Shown here piece by piece: positions 22,305 to 29,651 of a DNA stretch of 64,000 nt (positions within the stretch are counted from its first letter, which is position 1; the number at the start of each line of letters is the position of its first letter). Below the pieces are notes generated by a model. It had not been told where the DNA came from. It was given only the letters and a program-made list of their open reading frames with translations, and did not search any database. The position numbers and the translations under genes are program-made. The DNA is from a virus. The DNA lies in IMG/VR virus record IMGVR_UViG_3300036835_000374, positions 1 through 64,000 of that record; one strand, 5' to 3'.

Positions 22305-22961
22305 GTGACCGCCTCCACCACCGTCGTAGCCCACGGCTACACGATGCGCGACCTCGACGCCTTCGCCCGCGCCGTCGTCATGAACAACCGCACCTGGTGG
22401 CCCGCAGGCGACCGCGACGACCTCTACTCCGCCGCCTGGCACGGCATCGTCGAACACCTCTGCACCACCGACGAACCGCCCAGCCGACGCGATCTCCTTG
22501 AGGCCGGCCGCCAAGCCCTGGTGCAGGACGTGAAGGCCACGATGCGCCACCACGGCGCCCGCCGCGACACCAGCAACAACGGCGCCCGATACGCCATGTA
22601 CTGGGAATGGGCCGGACGCGCCGTACCCAGCGCGGAGGCCGGGATCGTCGAACGCATCGCCCTGGAGCAGATCCTGGCCGCGCTCACCCCACGCCAGCGC
22701 GAAGCCTTCACGGCGCTTGCTACGACGGGCGACTACCTGGACGCGGCCAGCCTCCTCGACATCGAGGCCCAAACGTTCCGGTCCCTGATCGGCCGTGCGC
22801 GCGGAGCGTTCCGCGGGCTGTGGCACGAAGGGGAGACAGCGTCGGCGCACTGGGGCTGCGACCGCCGAGCCGGTGCGGTGCGCGGAACGGTCGGCAAGGG
22901 CGAGTCGGCCGTCGCCAACCTGCGCCGCCGTCAGCGCGCTGCCCAGAAGAACGCCGCATGA
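22305..22961 (+). CDS. Sigma-factor-like (ECF sigma-70) protein
   Basis: Protein of 218 aa from GTG 22305, chosen for AGGAG 8 bp upstream (GTG 22269 is possible). A region-2-like helix set is seen (RDLDAFARAVVMNNRTWW, DLYSAAWHGIVEHL). A region-4-like HTH follows (EQILAALTPRQREAFTAL, YLDAASLLDIEAQTFRSLI, GRARGAFRGL). This is the ECF sigma plan with a diverged region 2. It may direct host RNA polymerase to phage promoters. A plain HTH regulator is the alternative. Confidence 0.68.
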   Translation: MTASTTVVAHGYTMRDLDAFARAVVMNNRTWWPAGDRDDLYSAAWHGIVEHLCTTDEPPSRRDLLEAGRQALVQDVKATMRHHGARRDTSNNGARYAMYWEWAGRAVPSAEAGIVERIALEQILAALTPRQREAFTALATTGDYLDAASLLDIEAQTFRSLIGRARGAFRGLWHEGETASAHWGCDRRAGAVRGTVGKGESAVANLRRRQRAAQKNAA

Positions 22962-22973
22962 CCGGCGTGGCAA

Positions 22974-23004
22974 GGCCCCGTGGTGCAGCAACCACCACGG
23001 GGCC
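22974..23004 (+). terminator. Terminator hairpin after sigma-like gene
   Basis: GGCCCCGTGGTG (22974-22985) and its perfect 12-bp complement (22993-23004) enclose a 7-base loop just after the sigma-like gene. Confidence 0.6.
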
Positions 23005-23041
23005 AGCCCCAGCCTCCCACACCCCGACCGAAAGAACCGCC

Positions 23042-23212
23042 ATGCCCAGCCCGGCCGACGCAGCCCGCATCCTCGCCGACCACGGCCACACCGACCCCGA
23101 CACCCCCACCCACGCCGACCTGATCGCCGCCGCCCACCTCTCCGGCCTGGGCTACCCGGACCGCGAGCAGCAGCACGCCATCCGCGACGCCCTCGGCGAG
23201 GTGCAGTCGTGA
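23042..23212 (+). CDS. Small hypothetical protein
   Basis: Protein of 56 aa from ATG 23042, preceded by GAAAG. Acidic and helical: SPADAARILADHGHTDPDT and HLSGLGYPDREQQHAIRDAL. Ends in a GTGA overlap. Function is unknown. Confidence 0.5.
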   Translation: MPSPADAARILADHGHTDPDTPTHADLIAAAHLSGLGYPDREQQHAIRDALGEVQS

Positions 23213-23538
23213 CCGCCCCCGGCATCCCGCCGCTGCTGTCCACCGTCCTGGAAGGCCTGATCCCCCTGCACCTCGTCCAGCTCGCCGAGTTGAGCGACCG
23301 GGCCCGGCAGCGCCTCGCCGTGCAGTACGCCGACGAGTTGGCCGCCGGCGCCGACCGGCTGACCGCACCCGGAAATTTCGCAGACCGGGCCGAGCGCTCC
23401 CGCGCACTCACCGCTCTCGCCGGGGCCATCGCGATCGGCGCGACCCAGCCCGGTGGGGTCACCTGGGCCGGACGGCACTGGTGCACTCAGCCACATGCTG
23501 GTTGCCCCGTGAACCCAGTCAACGCATCTGCCGCCTGA
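23209..23538 (+). CDS. Hypothetical protein
   Basis: Protein of 109 aa from GTG 23209. Helical (VLEGLIPLHLVQLAELSDRA, FADRAERSRALTALAGAIA) with a final WAGRHWCTQPHAGCP segment whose Cys and His may form a metal site. Function is unknown. Confidence 0.55.
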   Translation: MTAPGIPPLLSTVLEGLIPLHLVQLAELSDRARQRLAVQYADELAAGADRLTAPGNFADRAERSRALTALAGAIAIGATQPGGVTWAGRHWCTQPHAGCPVNPVNASAA

Positions 23539-23570
23539 CCGACCGCCCGAACCAGCCACCAGGAGTGACC

Positions 23571-24686
23571 GTGACCGAACCGACCGAGCCCGACTTCGAC
23601 GGCTGCCGCCGCGCATGCCGCCTTGCCGGGGCCCACACGCTCGTCTCAGGCGAGTGCGAGCACGCCCCCGCCCCTGAGCCCACCGTCAGCCTGTCCCACG
23701 TCTACACGGACACCGACGGGCGCAAGTCGATCGGCTTCGACACCTACACCGTCGACCAGCTTGCCGAGCTGCTGGACCCCGTCCTGGGCGGCGAGGCGAT
23801 GCGTGCCCGGAAGGGGAGCGTCGATCTGGCCCACCTCGCCGCGCACGCGATCGTGCACCGGAACGACGAGCGCGCCGCCGCTCCTGCCGGCCCGTCGCCC
23901 GCCACCGACCGGCAGGCCGCCTACGACGCCGTGTTCGCGTACATCCGGCAGCGGCCGGTCGACTTCCTGCCCGCCACGGTCGTCGACCGCAACGCCATGA
24001 TCTGGCGCGCCGTTCACGCCGCGCTGGATGCCGTGCTGCCCGCGCCCACAGACCGGGCCGCCGTGCTCCGGGAAGAGGCAGCCCGCATCCGCGACCACTG
24101 CCCGGACCACCTCGACAGCGACAGCGCTCCGGGTTCGTGGATGGCCTGTCACTGCGACGTGGCCGACGACATGCTGCGTCGTCTGGCCGAGGCGCAGCAG
24201 GACCGGGAGTGCACCAACTGCGGGGGCAGCGGCCTCGACCCCAGGTACAACGGGGAGTTCGGCTGCCCGGACTGCCAGCCCGCCCGTGTGGCGCGGCAGG
24301 ACCCGACACAGGACGGCACCGAGGCGCGTGCCCCGTTCATCCCGCCCGCCCACTACCGCGGCAGGGACGGGACCGTCTACTGCGTCCACGCCACCCCGGT
24401 CGGTCCGGACTCGTGCTCGGAGTGCCGGGACCTCGCCGACGAAGGGCAGCCCGCCGCCCCGGCGCGGTCCGGGCAGCCCGACACGGACGAGGACGACGAG
24501 CTGGTGCACGTCGGCTGGTGGTGCTGGCGCGGCGACAACCACGGCCACCTCGCCACCATGCCCTGCCGCAGCGACAACGTGCCCATCCACGTCCCCGCCG
24601 AGTGGGCCGACGACATGCGGGCTGTCCTCCAGCGCATCGAGGACGGCGACGAGCCCGACACGGACCCGGAGACGGACCCGTCGTGA
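23571..24686 (+). CDS. Large hypothetical protein with DnaJ-type zinc motif
   Basis: Protein of 371 aa from GTG 23571 with AGGAG upstream. An N-terminal Cys pair (DGCRRACRLAGAH), an acidic middle and a CTNCGGSGLDPRYNGEFGC-PDC motif (about residue 220) like a DnaJ zinc module are visible. Further Cys follow (YCVHATPVGPDSCSEC). The acidic tail has DEPDTDPETDPS. It looks like a modular actinobacterial accessory protein. No enzymatic site is recognised. Confidence 0.6.
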   Translation: MTEPTEPDFDGCRRACRLAGAHTLVSGECEHAPAPEPTVSLSHVYTDTDGRKSIGFDTYTVDQLAELLDPVLGGEAMRARKGSVDLAHLAAHAIVHRNDERAAAPAGPSPATDRQAAYDAVFAYIRQRPVDFLPATVVDRNAMIWRAVHAALDAVLPAPTDRAAVLREEAARIRDHCPDHLDSDSAPGSWMACHCDVADDMLRRLAEAQQDRECTNCGGSGLDPRYNGEFGCPDCQPARVARQDPTQDGTEARAPFIPPAHYRGRDGTVYCVHATPVGPDSCSECRDLADEGQPAAPARSGQPDTDEDDELVHVGWWCWRGDNHGHLATMPCRSDNVPIHVPAEWADDMRAVLQRIEDGDEPDTDPETDPS

Positions 24687-24952
24687 TCACGGAGGCGGTC
24701 GACACCGCCATCACCCTCGCCTGGACCCTCCTCCTGTGGGTCGCGGTGATCTCCGCGATCGGCACGCTGCTGCTCCTCGGTGGGATTGCAGCGGTCGCGT
24801 GGACCGTGCGGGCCGCGTGGAGGGCGCTGAGTCGCCGTCTGCGCCACGAAGTCCCGGCGGACGGCCCTCGCTTGCTTCAGCCCTCAGATCGGCGCTCAGC
24901 GGCCCGCACAACGGATCCACCCGACGGCCGGAACCACTCAGAGGCCGCCTGA
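24683..24952 (+). CDS. Small membrane protein with basic tail
   Basis: Protein of 89 aa from GTG 24683 (GTGA overlap). Residues about 8-48 form one or two hydrophobic helices (LAWTLLLWVAVISAIGTLL, GGIAAVAWTVRAAW). A basic, polar tail follows. Function is unknown. Confidence 0.5.
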   Translation: MITEAVDTAITLAWTLLLWVAVISAIGTLLLLGGIAAVAWTVRAAWRALSRRLRHEVPADGPRLLQPSDRRSAARTTDPPDGRNHSEAA

Positions 24953-25040
24953 CGCCACGACAGCCGCCCGACCCTCCCGCACCCCACCCCACACCCCACA
25001 AGCCGCCACACGGCGGCACAGAGCCCGAGAAGAGGCACCC

Positions 25041-25214
25041 ATGACCGACATCCACGACTTCCAAGACCGAGGCGACACCGCCCGCCGCGCCGCAGGCATC
25101 GACGGCACCGCAGGCGACGCCCAAGACCTCCCCCACAGCTTCGTCCTCGACGAGCCCACCGGCGGCTGCCTGCTCTGCGGACTCGCCCGCAGCTACCGCA
25201 AGCACACCGCCTGA
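25041..25214 (+). CDS. Small hypothetical protein
   Basis: Protein of 57 aa from ATG 25041 with AGAAGAGG upstream. It has an acidic start (DIHDFQDRGDTARRA) and a CxxC end (GGCLLCGLARSYRKH). A one-knuckle zinc protein is plausible. Confidence 0.5.
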   Translation: MTDIHDFQDRGDTARRAAGIDGTAGDAQDLPHSFVLDEPTGGCLLCGLARSYRKHTA

Positions 25215-25223
25215 CCTGCCCCC

Positions 25224-25246
25224 GGCCGCCCCAACCCGGGGCGGCC
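25224..25246 (+). terminator. Hairpin after small gene
   Basis: GGCCGCCCC-AACCC-GGGGCGGCC is a perfect 9-bp stem 9 bp after the stop at 25214. It is a likely local transcript end or mRNA stabiliser. Confidence 0.5.
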
Positions 25247-25267
25247 CCCACCCAGCACGGAGCACCG

Positions 25268-25408
25268 ATGACCAAGAAGAAGCGCACCCCCACGCAGAAG
25301 CTCGCCCGCCAGATCCAAGCAGAGACCGGCAAGCCCTACACCGCATGCCTCGCCGAAGCCAAGAAGCGGCTGGCCGAGCAGCAGCGAGACGGCGGTGAGC
25401 AGCCGTGA
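25268..25408 (+). CDS. 46-residue basic protein
   Basis: Starts at ATG 25268 with GGAG upstream. It is Lys/Arg/Gln-rich (MTKKKRTPTQKLARQIQAET, EAKKRLAEQQRD) and helical. Its stop overlaps GTG 25405. It may bind nucleic acid; nothing else is visible. Confidence 0.45.
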   Translation: MTKKKRTPTQKLARQIQAETGKPYTACLAEAKKRLAEQQRDGGEQP

Positions 25409-25626
25409 CCTACCGCTGGACTGACCCCGACGGCAACACGATCACCATCCGCCCCACCGACCACCCCGACGGACCCGCCGTCACCATCCAAGTCCGCACC
25501 TGGGCCACCAGCGGCGCCGTCGTCTCCACCGCCACCGCCCACGTGCCCGCCGACCGGCTGGAGGAACTCGTCGCCGGCCTCCGCGACACCGCACGCCAAG
25601 CAGCCAACGAGGAGCAGCCCGCATGA
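25405..25626 (+). CDS. Small hypothetical beta-rich protein
   Basis: Protein of 73 aa from GTG 25405. Strands TYRWTDPDGNTITIRPTD and AVTIQVRTWATSGAVVST are followed by a helix PADRLEELVAGLRDTARQA. It overlaps both neighbours by four bases. Function is unknown. Confidence 0.55.
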   Translation: MTYRWTDPDGNTITIRPTDHPDGPAVTIQVRTWATSGAVVSTATAHVPADRLEELVAGLRDTARQAANEEQPA

Positions 25627-25739
25627 TCCGCCTCCTGCCCGCCCACCTCACCCCATGGCGCTGCCGATCCTGCGGCAACCGCCACGCCCGCGGGTACTAC
25701 GCCTGCCCCTACACCAACCTGCCCAGAGGGACCCGATGA
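25623..25739 (+). CDS. 38-residue zinc-ribbon-like protein
   Basis: From ATG 25623 to 25739, overlapping neighbours by ATGA at both ends. It contains WRCRSCGNRHARGYYACPY, a CxxC-x9-C pattern. Translational coupling on both sides supports expression. Confidence 0.45.
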   Translation: MIRLLPAHLTPWRCRSCGNRHARGYYACPYTNLPRGTR

Positions 25740-26545
25740 CCGAACGCATCCGCCTCGACGACCTAACCAGCGACCAGTACGACGCCCTCTACGAGCGGCT
25801 CCGCAAAGCCGAACGCGCCGCTGATCTCCTCGCTGGCTCCCACCGCCGCGCCGAGGCCGCGCTCGCCCGCATGCGCGACCGGTACGAAGTCCTCGCCGTC
25901 CGGATCCGCAAGCTGGCCGACGCCATGCGCGGCTCCGCCGACACCCGATGGATTGGCGACCAGATCACCGCCGCCCTCGACGGCGCGCCGATCGCCGCCG
26001 AGGCGGCCGAGGCCGAAGTAGCCCGGCTCCGCGCTGACATCGCCGGATGCCGTGCACAGCAGTGGCCGAGGCGCCTCGGGCACGCCGAGAAGAAACTCCG
26101 CGCCGCCGAGGCCGCCATTGAACGTGTCCGCGGCTACGTCGAACACGCGCCCGCGGCGGACGGCCCCACGATCGGCCTGAGCCCCGGGTACATCTTGGCC
26201 CTCCTCGACTGTGACCCCATGCGCACCACGATCCCGGCGGCCGGCCAGCCCGAGCCCGCGACGATCACCGACCCGGAATGGCTCCGCTACCTGTACGCCC
26301 GCGCCCTCCGCGACGCCGTCACGCTCCCCGGCAAGAAGCCCAACGCGGAAGAGCAAGTCGTCCTCGACGACCTCACAGACGCTGTGATGCGCGTCCGTGA
26401 CCGGCACGTCGCCCAACTCCGGCAGCGCCTCACCCTCGCCGACGCGACCCTCCGCGAGATCCTCACCGGAGGACAGATCACCGGCGACCGCATCACACGA
26501 TGGCGGGCCGTACTGGACGAACTCACCGAACAGGCCGGCCCCTGA
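25736..26545 (+). CDS. Hypothetical coiled-coil protein
   Basis: Protein of 269 aa starting in an ATGA overlap. The N-terminal ~130 residues are heptad-rich (YERLRKAERAADLLAG, AEAEVARLRADIAGCR). A second helical region (VLDDLTDAVMRVRDRHVAQ) follows. Such proteins are common in Streptomyces phages and elements; function unknown. It ends the rightward operon. Confidence 0.6.
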   Translation: MTERIRLDDLTSDQYDALYERLRKAERAADLLAGSHRRAEAALARMRDRYEVLAVRIRKLADAMRGSADTRWIGDQITAALDGAPIAAEAAEAEVARLRADIAGCRAQQWPRRLGHAEKKLRAAEAAIERVRGYVEHAPAADGPTIGLSPGYILALLDCDPMRTTIPAAGQPEPATITDPEWLRYLYARALRDAVTLPGKKPNAEEQVVLDDLTDAVMRVRDRHVAQLRQRLTLADATLREILTGGQITGDRITRWRAVLDELTEQAGP

Positions 26546-26553
26546 CATGCCGC

Positions 26554-26583
26554 GGCCCGCCGTCAGTGAAGAAACGGCGGGCC
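26554..26583. terminator. Terminator hairpin ending the 25-26.5 kb operon
   Basis: GGCCCGCCGT (26554-26563) pairs perfectly with ACGGCGGGCC (26574-26583). The stretch 26546-26782 has no convincing gene: a possible 63-aa frame from ATG 26547 runs through this stem and I do not support it. Confidence 0.6.
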
Positions 26584-26737
26584 ACAGCGCCTCCAAGGGC
26601 GGCCCCCATTGCGGGACTGCCGACAGTACGCCCGGCATCCGCCGCAAGGGAAGACGTGTGTCAGCGGCCGCGCGTACCCTCGAACCGCTGGACGACCGCA
26701 CCTGCTCTGCCGGCCGGACAGTGCTGCTACATGCGTA

Positions 26738-26765
26738 GGCCCCCGCCGATCCGTCGACGGGGGCC
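26738..26765. terminator. Terminator hairpin for the convergent MerR-like gene
   Basis: GGCCCCCG (26738-26745) and CGGGGGCC (26758-26765) form an 8-bp stem just beyond the stop of the leftward gene at 26783. Confidence 0.5.
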
Positions 26766-26782
26766 ACGCTGCGCTCCGGGGG

Positions 26783-27217
26783 CTACTCGTTGTCGGGGTC
26801 CGGCGGCCCGTACCCGGCGGACTCCAGCTCCTGCATCAGGTCGCCGACGTCCGAGCCGAGCCCGTCGTTCGCGTCACTGATCCACTCCCACACGATCTTC
26901 AGGATCGCGCGCGCATCGGCGCCGAGCGGTTGCACTTCCGTCTGTTCTTCGATCACCGGTACTGCTCCTTGCTGCTGTCTCGTGGCGAGGTCGGTCCGCT
27001 TGCCCTGCTGCTTCGGGTTCGCCTCGAACCAGGCGGCCACCTCGTCAGCACGGAAGCGCAGCTTCGTCTTCTCCATGCCTTCCACCGGAGCGGGCGCAGG
27101 GAAGGTGCCGCCGCGACGGTAGGCGTGCACGGTCGTCCGGCTGACGCCGTACTCGGCCGCGATCTCGCTGATGCTGATCAATCGCGGACTCCCCTCGCGC
27201 TCAGGGTTCTTGGGCAC
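26783..27217 (-). CDS. MerR/AlpA-type DNA-binding regulator
   Basis: Protein of 144 aa from GTG 27217, chosen for GGGAGG upstream. HTH: ISEIAAEYGVSRTTVHAYRR followed by a wing (EKTKLRFRADEVAAWFEANP). A Gln-rich linker and an acidic C-terminal helix (ILKIVWEWISDANDGLG) probably dimerise. It is divergent from the operon at 27353 that leads into the transfer-like genes, with an inverted repeat between, so it may control that operon. Confidence 0.75.
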   Translation of the reverse strand: MPKNPEREGSPRLISISEIAAEYGVSRTTVHAYRRGGTFPAPAPVEGMEKTKLRFRADEVAAWFEANPKQQGKRTDLATRQQQGAVPVIEEQTEVQPLGADARAILKIVWEWISDANDGLGSDVGDLMQELESAGYGPPDPDNE

Positions 27218-27232
27218 GGCTACATCCTCCCT

Positions 27233-27260
27233 GAACTTCTTGACACTTGTCCAGAAGTTC
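27233..27260. promoter_or_regulatory. Operator-like inverted repeat upstream of transfer-like operon
   Basis: GAACTTCT (27233-27240) and AGAAGTTC (27253-27260) are perfect 8-bp arms with 12 bases between. The centre contains TTGACA, a -35-like box for the rightward operon. Binding there would block the promoter; regulator identity is inferred from the neighbouring MerR-like gene. Confidence 0.55.
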
Positions 27261-27352
27261 GCCACTGTGGAACAGCACCAATGCAAGGGCCCCGGACGGG
27301 AGTTCGCACCTCCCGCCGGGGCCAGTCCACCCCTGACTGACCAGGAGAGACC

Positions 27353-27580
27353 GTGCCCGATCGTAACGGCCAACCCGCTGGCCAGCCCAGCCCCACGCTG
27401 GACGCCTACGCCCAAGCCGCCCAGGACTGCCGCGACATCGCGCAGCAGACCGGCGTCCGCAACTGCGACAGCGACCCCGAGTGGCGCGCCTCCGAGTACG
27501 AGGCCGAGCAGCGCTACACCGAGGCCCGCAGCGTCGGCTACTCGGCCGCCGAGGTCCTGAAGGCGGGGCGGAAGCAGTGA
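27353..27580 (+). CDS. Small hypothetical protein
   Basis: Protein of 75 aa from GTG 27353 with AGGAG upstream. Acidic and helical: LDAYAQAAQDCRDIAQQTG, ASEYEAEQRYTEARSVGYS. It is the first gene of the operon after the operator. Function is unknown. Confidence 0.5.
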   Translation: MPDRNGQPAGQPSPTLDAYAQAAQDCRDIAQQTGVRNCDSDPEWRASEYEAEQRYTEARSVGYSAAEVLKAGRKQ

Positions 27581-27729
27581 CCGAGCAGCAGCCCGAGCCG
27601 GACCACACGCCGCAACCGAACCGGATCCTCGCCGAACCCGCCACGCCCGCCACGTGCGCCGCCGACTACGAGGCCGCCGCCGACGTCCGCCAGACCCTCG
27701 CCGCCCAAGAAGCGAGGACCCGCCGATGA
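27577..27729 (+). CDS. 50-residue hypothetical protein
   Basis: From GTG 27577 (GTGA overlap) to an ATGA overlap. Pro/Gln-rich start, then ATCAADYEAAADVRQTLAAQ. Only the overlaps and codon use support it. Confidence 0.4.
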   Translation: MTEQQPEPDHTPQPNRILAEPATPATCAADYEAAADVRQTLAAQEARTRR

Positions 27730-27932
27730 CCAGCGCTTGGCCTGACGGCGTGACCACCCGCTACGCGAACCTCGCCGGCGCCACCGTCGACATCAGCACC
27801 AGCCCGGCCACCGGCAAAACGTATGCCCTCTGCGGCGGCTGCCCCTGGACCGACGACAGCACCACCCCCAGCTACGTCCACGGCAAGGCCCAAGGCCACG
27901 CCGAACGCTGCCGCGCCCTGCCCCGCCCCTGA
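27726..27932 (+). CDS. Small Cys/His protein
   Basis: Protein of 68 aa. The segment TYALCGGCPWTDDST with YVHGKAQGHAERC gives a CxxC...H...H...C arrangement like a zinc knuckle. Conserved-looking small protein of Streptomyces elements; function unknown. Confidence 0.55.
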   Translation: MTSAWPDGVTTRYANLAGATVDISTSPATGKTYALCGGCPWTDDSTTPSYVHGKAQGHAERCRALPRP

Positions 27933-27937
27933 GACCG

Positions 27938-28027
27938 CCGCGCGGCCGGCTGACCGGTCCCCTCCCGTCCCGGCCGCGCGGCACGCCGTCCCGCTCGCCT
28001 CCGTTCCCCCACGGCCGAGCGGGACGG
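27938..28027 (+). terminator. Two tandem perfect 12-bp hairpins
   Basis: CCGCGCGGCCGG (27938-27949) pairs with 27970-27981. CCGTCCCGCTCG (27986-27997) pairs with 28016-28027. Both stems are perfect. They isolate the small genes before them from the transfer-like cluster. Confidence 0.6.
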
Positions 28028-28072
28028 CACCCCAAGCCACCACCCCAAGACACCGAACGAAAGGAGCCCCAC

Positions 28073-28225
28073 ATGGGCCGCAAGAAGAACGAGACGACCG
28101 ACCTCACCACCCCGACCAACATCCGCAAGGGCCAAGCCGTCTACGACCGAATGATCTCCGGCAAGTCCAAGGACGTCACGGCCGAGCTCCACAAGACCTA
28201 CGGCACCAAGCCCAAGCGCGGCTGA
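28073..28225 (+). CDS. 50-residue basic protein
   Basis: From ATG 28073 with AAGGAG. Sequence features MGRKKNETTDLTTPTNIRKG and YDRMISGKSKDVTAELHKTY, ending in Lys/Arg. It has a good ribosome-binding site and is the first gene after the terminators. DNA binding is possible. Function is unknown. Confidence 0.5.
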   Translation: MGRKKNETTDLTTPTNIRKGQAVYDRMISGKSKDVTAELHKTYGTKPKRG

Positions 28226-28272
28226 CCGGCCACCCAGCAACCGGCCAAACCCGATCCGCAAGGACCCCGACC

Positions 28273-28386
28273 GTGGACGACACCGACCGCGCACAGCACG
28301 AGACCGACCCCGGACCCGAACAGGAAGCCGCTATCACCACCGGCCCCGCCGACTTCGGACTGAACACCGACACGACTGACCGGTAG
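28273..28386 (+). CDS. 37-residue acidic peptide (weak)
   Basis: GTG 28273 with AAGGACC upstream encodes a short acidic peptide (MDDTDRAQHETDPGPEQEAA). Only codon bias and the ribosome-binding site support it. Confidence 0.3.
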   Translation: MDDTDRAQHETDPGPEQEAAITTGPADFGLNTDTTDR

Positions 28387-28458
28387 CCCTCGGTCCGCGT
28401 CTCGCACGCGGGCCCTGGAAATCCCTCAGCCACCCACCCCGAGCCTCAGGAGACCGCC

Positions 28459-28671
28459 ATGCCGAAATGCGCGTGGATCCTCACCGGAGCCCTGTTCTTC
28501 CTGCTGTCCCACACCATCGGGACCGCCGCGACCGTGGCAATCCCCTTCCAACTCGCCGCCTGGGTGATCCACACACCCGCCGCCCTCGTCATCGTCGCGT
28601 CCCTCGCCGCCTACCACCTGCTCAACTTCCACACCCCCCGACCCCGCCGCACCGCCCACACCCACCACTGA
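28459..28671 (+). CDS. Small two-helix membrane protein of the transfer-like cluster
   Basis: Protein of 70 aa from ATG 28459 with AGGAG upstream. Two hydrophobic helices (about residues 6-26 and 30-56) are followed by a basic His-rich tail (RPRRTAHTHH). Its neighbours suggest an Spd-like accessory membrane protein, as in Streptomyces plasmid spread genes. Sequence alone does not prove it. Confidence 0.55.
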   Translation: MPKCAWILTGALFFLLSHTIGTAATVAIPFQLAAWVIHTPAALVIVASLAAYHLLNFHTPRPRRTAHTHH

Positions 28672-28704
28672 CCCCGCCCCGCCACGCGCCCCGGAGGCCC
28701 GACC

Positions 28705-29640
28705 GTGAACCGCCCAACCCGCACCCAGCGCATCCGCGACGCCGCCCTCTGGTGCCGCGACAGCGCCCTCGGCGGACTCGGCTACACCCTCGTCCTCACC
28801 GTCGCCGCCGCCGGATGGGCCGCCAGCTTCATCGGCCTCCACGACTTCGGCATGCACCACATGGGCCTCAGCCAAAACGCCGCCTGGCTCGTCCCCATCA
28901 CCTTCGACGGCGCCCCCGCCGGCCTGTCCATCGTCGTCGCCCGCGCCTCCACCCACGGACGGCCCGCCCTCGTCTGGCGGCTCCTGATCGTCGGCTTCAC
29001 CGGCCTGTCGTCGTGGATCAACTACCAGCACATCGACGATCCGCTCGGTCGCGGCGTCGCCGCGTTCATGCCGCCGTCCGCGGTGATCCTCTTCGAGGGC
29101 CTCATGTCCGAAGCACGGGCCGCAGCACAGCGCCGCCTCGGCCGCGCGATCCCGCGGATGCACCCGCTGCGGTGGGTGTTCGACCGGTCCGGGACCCTCG
29201 ACCTGTACCGCCGGTACATCCTCGGCCTGCCACTGCCAACGGCTCTCGATGCCACCCCTGCCAGGCCGCCAGCGCCTGCCACGAACCCTGCCAGCGCCCT
29301 GCCAGCCGAGGGTGCCAGCCGGGTGCCAGCCCCTGCCAGCCAGCCCCGCCAGCAGCCTGCCAGCCCCACCCTGCCAGCACAGGCGCCAGTGGCAGCGCCC
29401 GCGCCGGAGCAGCCCGCCACGCCTGCCAGTGCCAGCGACGCCAGCCAGGGCCGCGACCTCGACGAGGTGGCAGCCGCCTACCGCTCCCTCCGCGCCAGCC
29501 TCGGCGTGCGCCGGCCATCATCCGCGAAGCTCGGCGAAGCCCTCGGCGTGTCCCGGTCCCGCGGCCAGCAGCTCCGCGAGCAGATCGAGACCCACCCCGA
29601 CTACGCGGCGGAGTTCGCTCCGGCCCTGAAAAGCGCGTGA
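28705..29640 (+). CDS. DUF2637 membrane protein (plasmid Spd-type) with C-terminal HTH
   Basis: Protein of 311 aa from GTG 28705. Four transmembrane segments occupy about residues 22-135 with the DUF2637 pattern (LGGLGYTLVLTVAAAGWAAS, WLVPITFDGAPAGLSIVVAR, LLIVGFTGLSSWINYQH). A long Pro/Ala/Ser linker (about 175-250) and a C-terminal helix-turn-helix (RRPSSAKLGEALGVSRSRG) follow. DUF2637 proteins accompany Tra/FtsK translocases on Streptomyces plasmids and integrative elements. The linker DNA holds a cluster of TGCCA motifs. Confidence 0.82.
   Translation: MNRPTRTQRIRDAALWCRDSALGGLGYTLVLTVAAAGWAASFIGLHDFGMHHMGLSQNAAWLVPITFDGAPAGLSIVVARASTHGRPALVWRLLIVGFTGLSSWINYQHIDDPLGRGVAAFMPPSAVILFEGLMSEARAAAQRRLGRAIPRMHPLRWVFDRSGTLDLYRRYILGLPLPTALDATPARPPAPATNPASALPAEGASRVPAPASQPRQQPASPTLPAQAPVAAPAPEQPATPASASDASQGRDLDEVAAAYRSLRASLGVRRPSSAKLGEALGVSRSRGQQLREQIETHPDYAAEFAPALKSA
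29228..29473 (+). repeat. Motif cluster A: 14 TGCCA (10 as TGCCAG), 2 TGGCA
   Basis: TGCCA starts at 29228, 29234, 29250, 29259, 29277, 29289, 29300, 29313, 29324, 29334, 29358, 29372, 29424 and 29430; TGGCA at 29390 and 29468. The motif falls in two reading frames of the DUF2637 gene (CTG-CCA and CCT-GCC-A), so amino-acid repetition is not the only cause. It may be a protein-binding array. Confidence 0.6.
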
Positions 29641-29651
29641 GGTGACGTGCC

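Noticed and set aside
24652-24680. GACCCGGA-like repeats as a known TraB recognition site
   Set aside because: Similar GACCCGGA words occur in many coding regions of the window as Asp-Pro-Asp/Glu codons. There is no localised cluster beyond this short acidic tail.
26547-26738. A 63-aa rightward gene after the coiled-coil gene
   Set aside because: It runs through a perfect terminator stem, has no ribosome-binding site and its translation has no recognisable feature.
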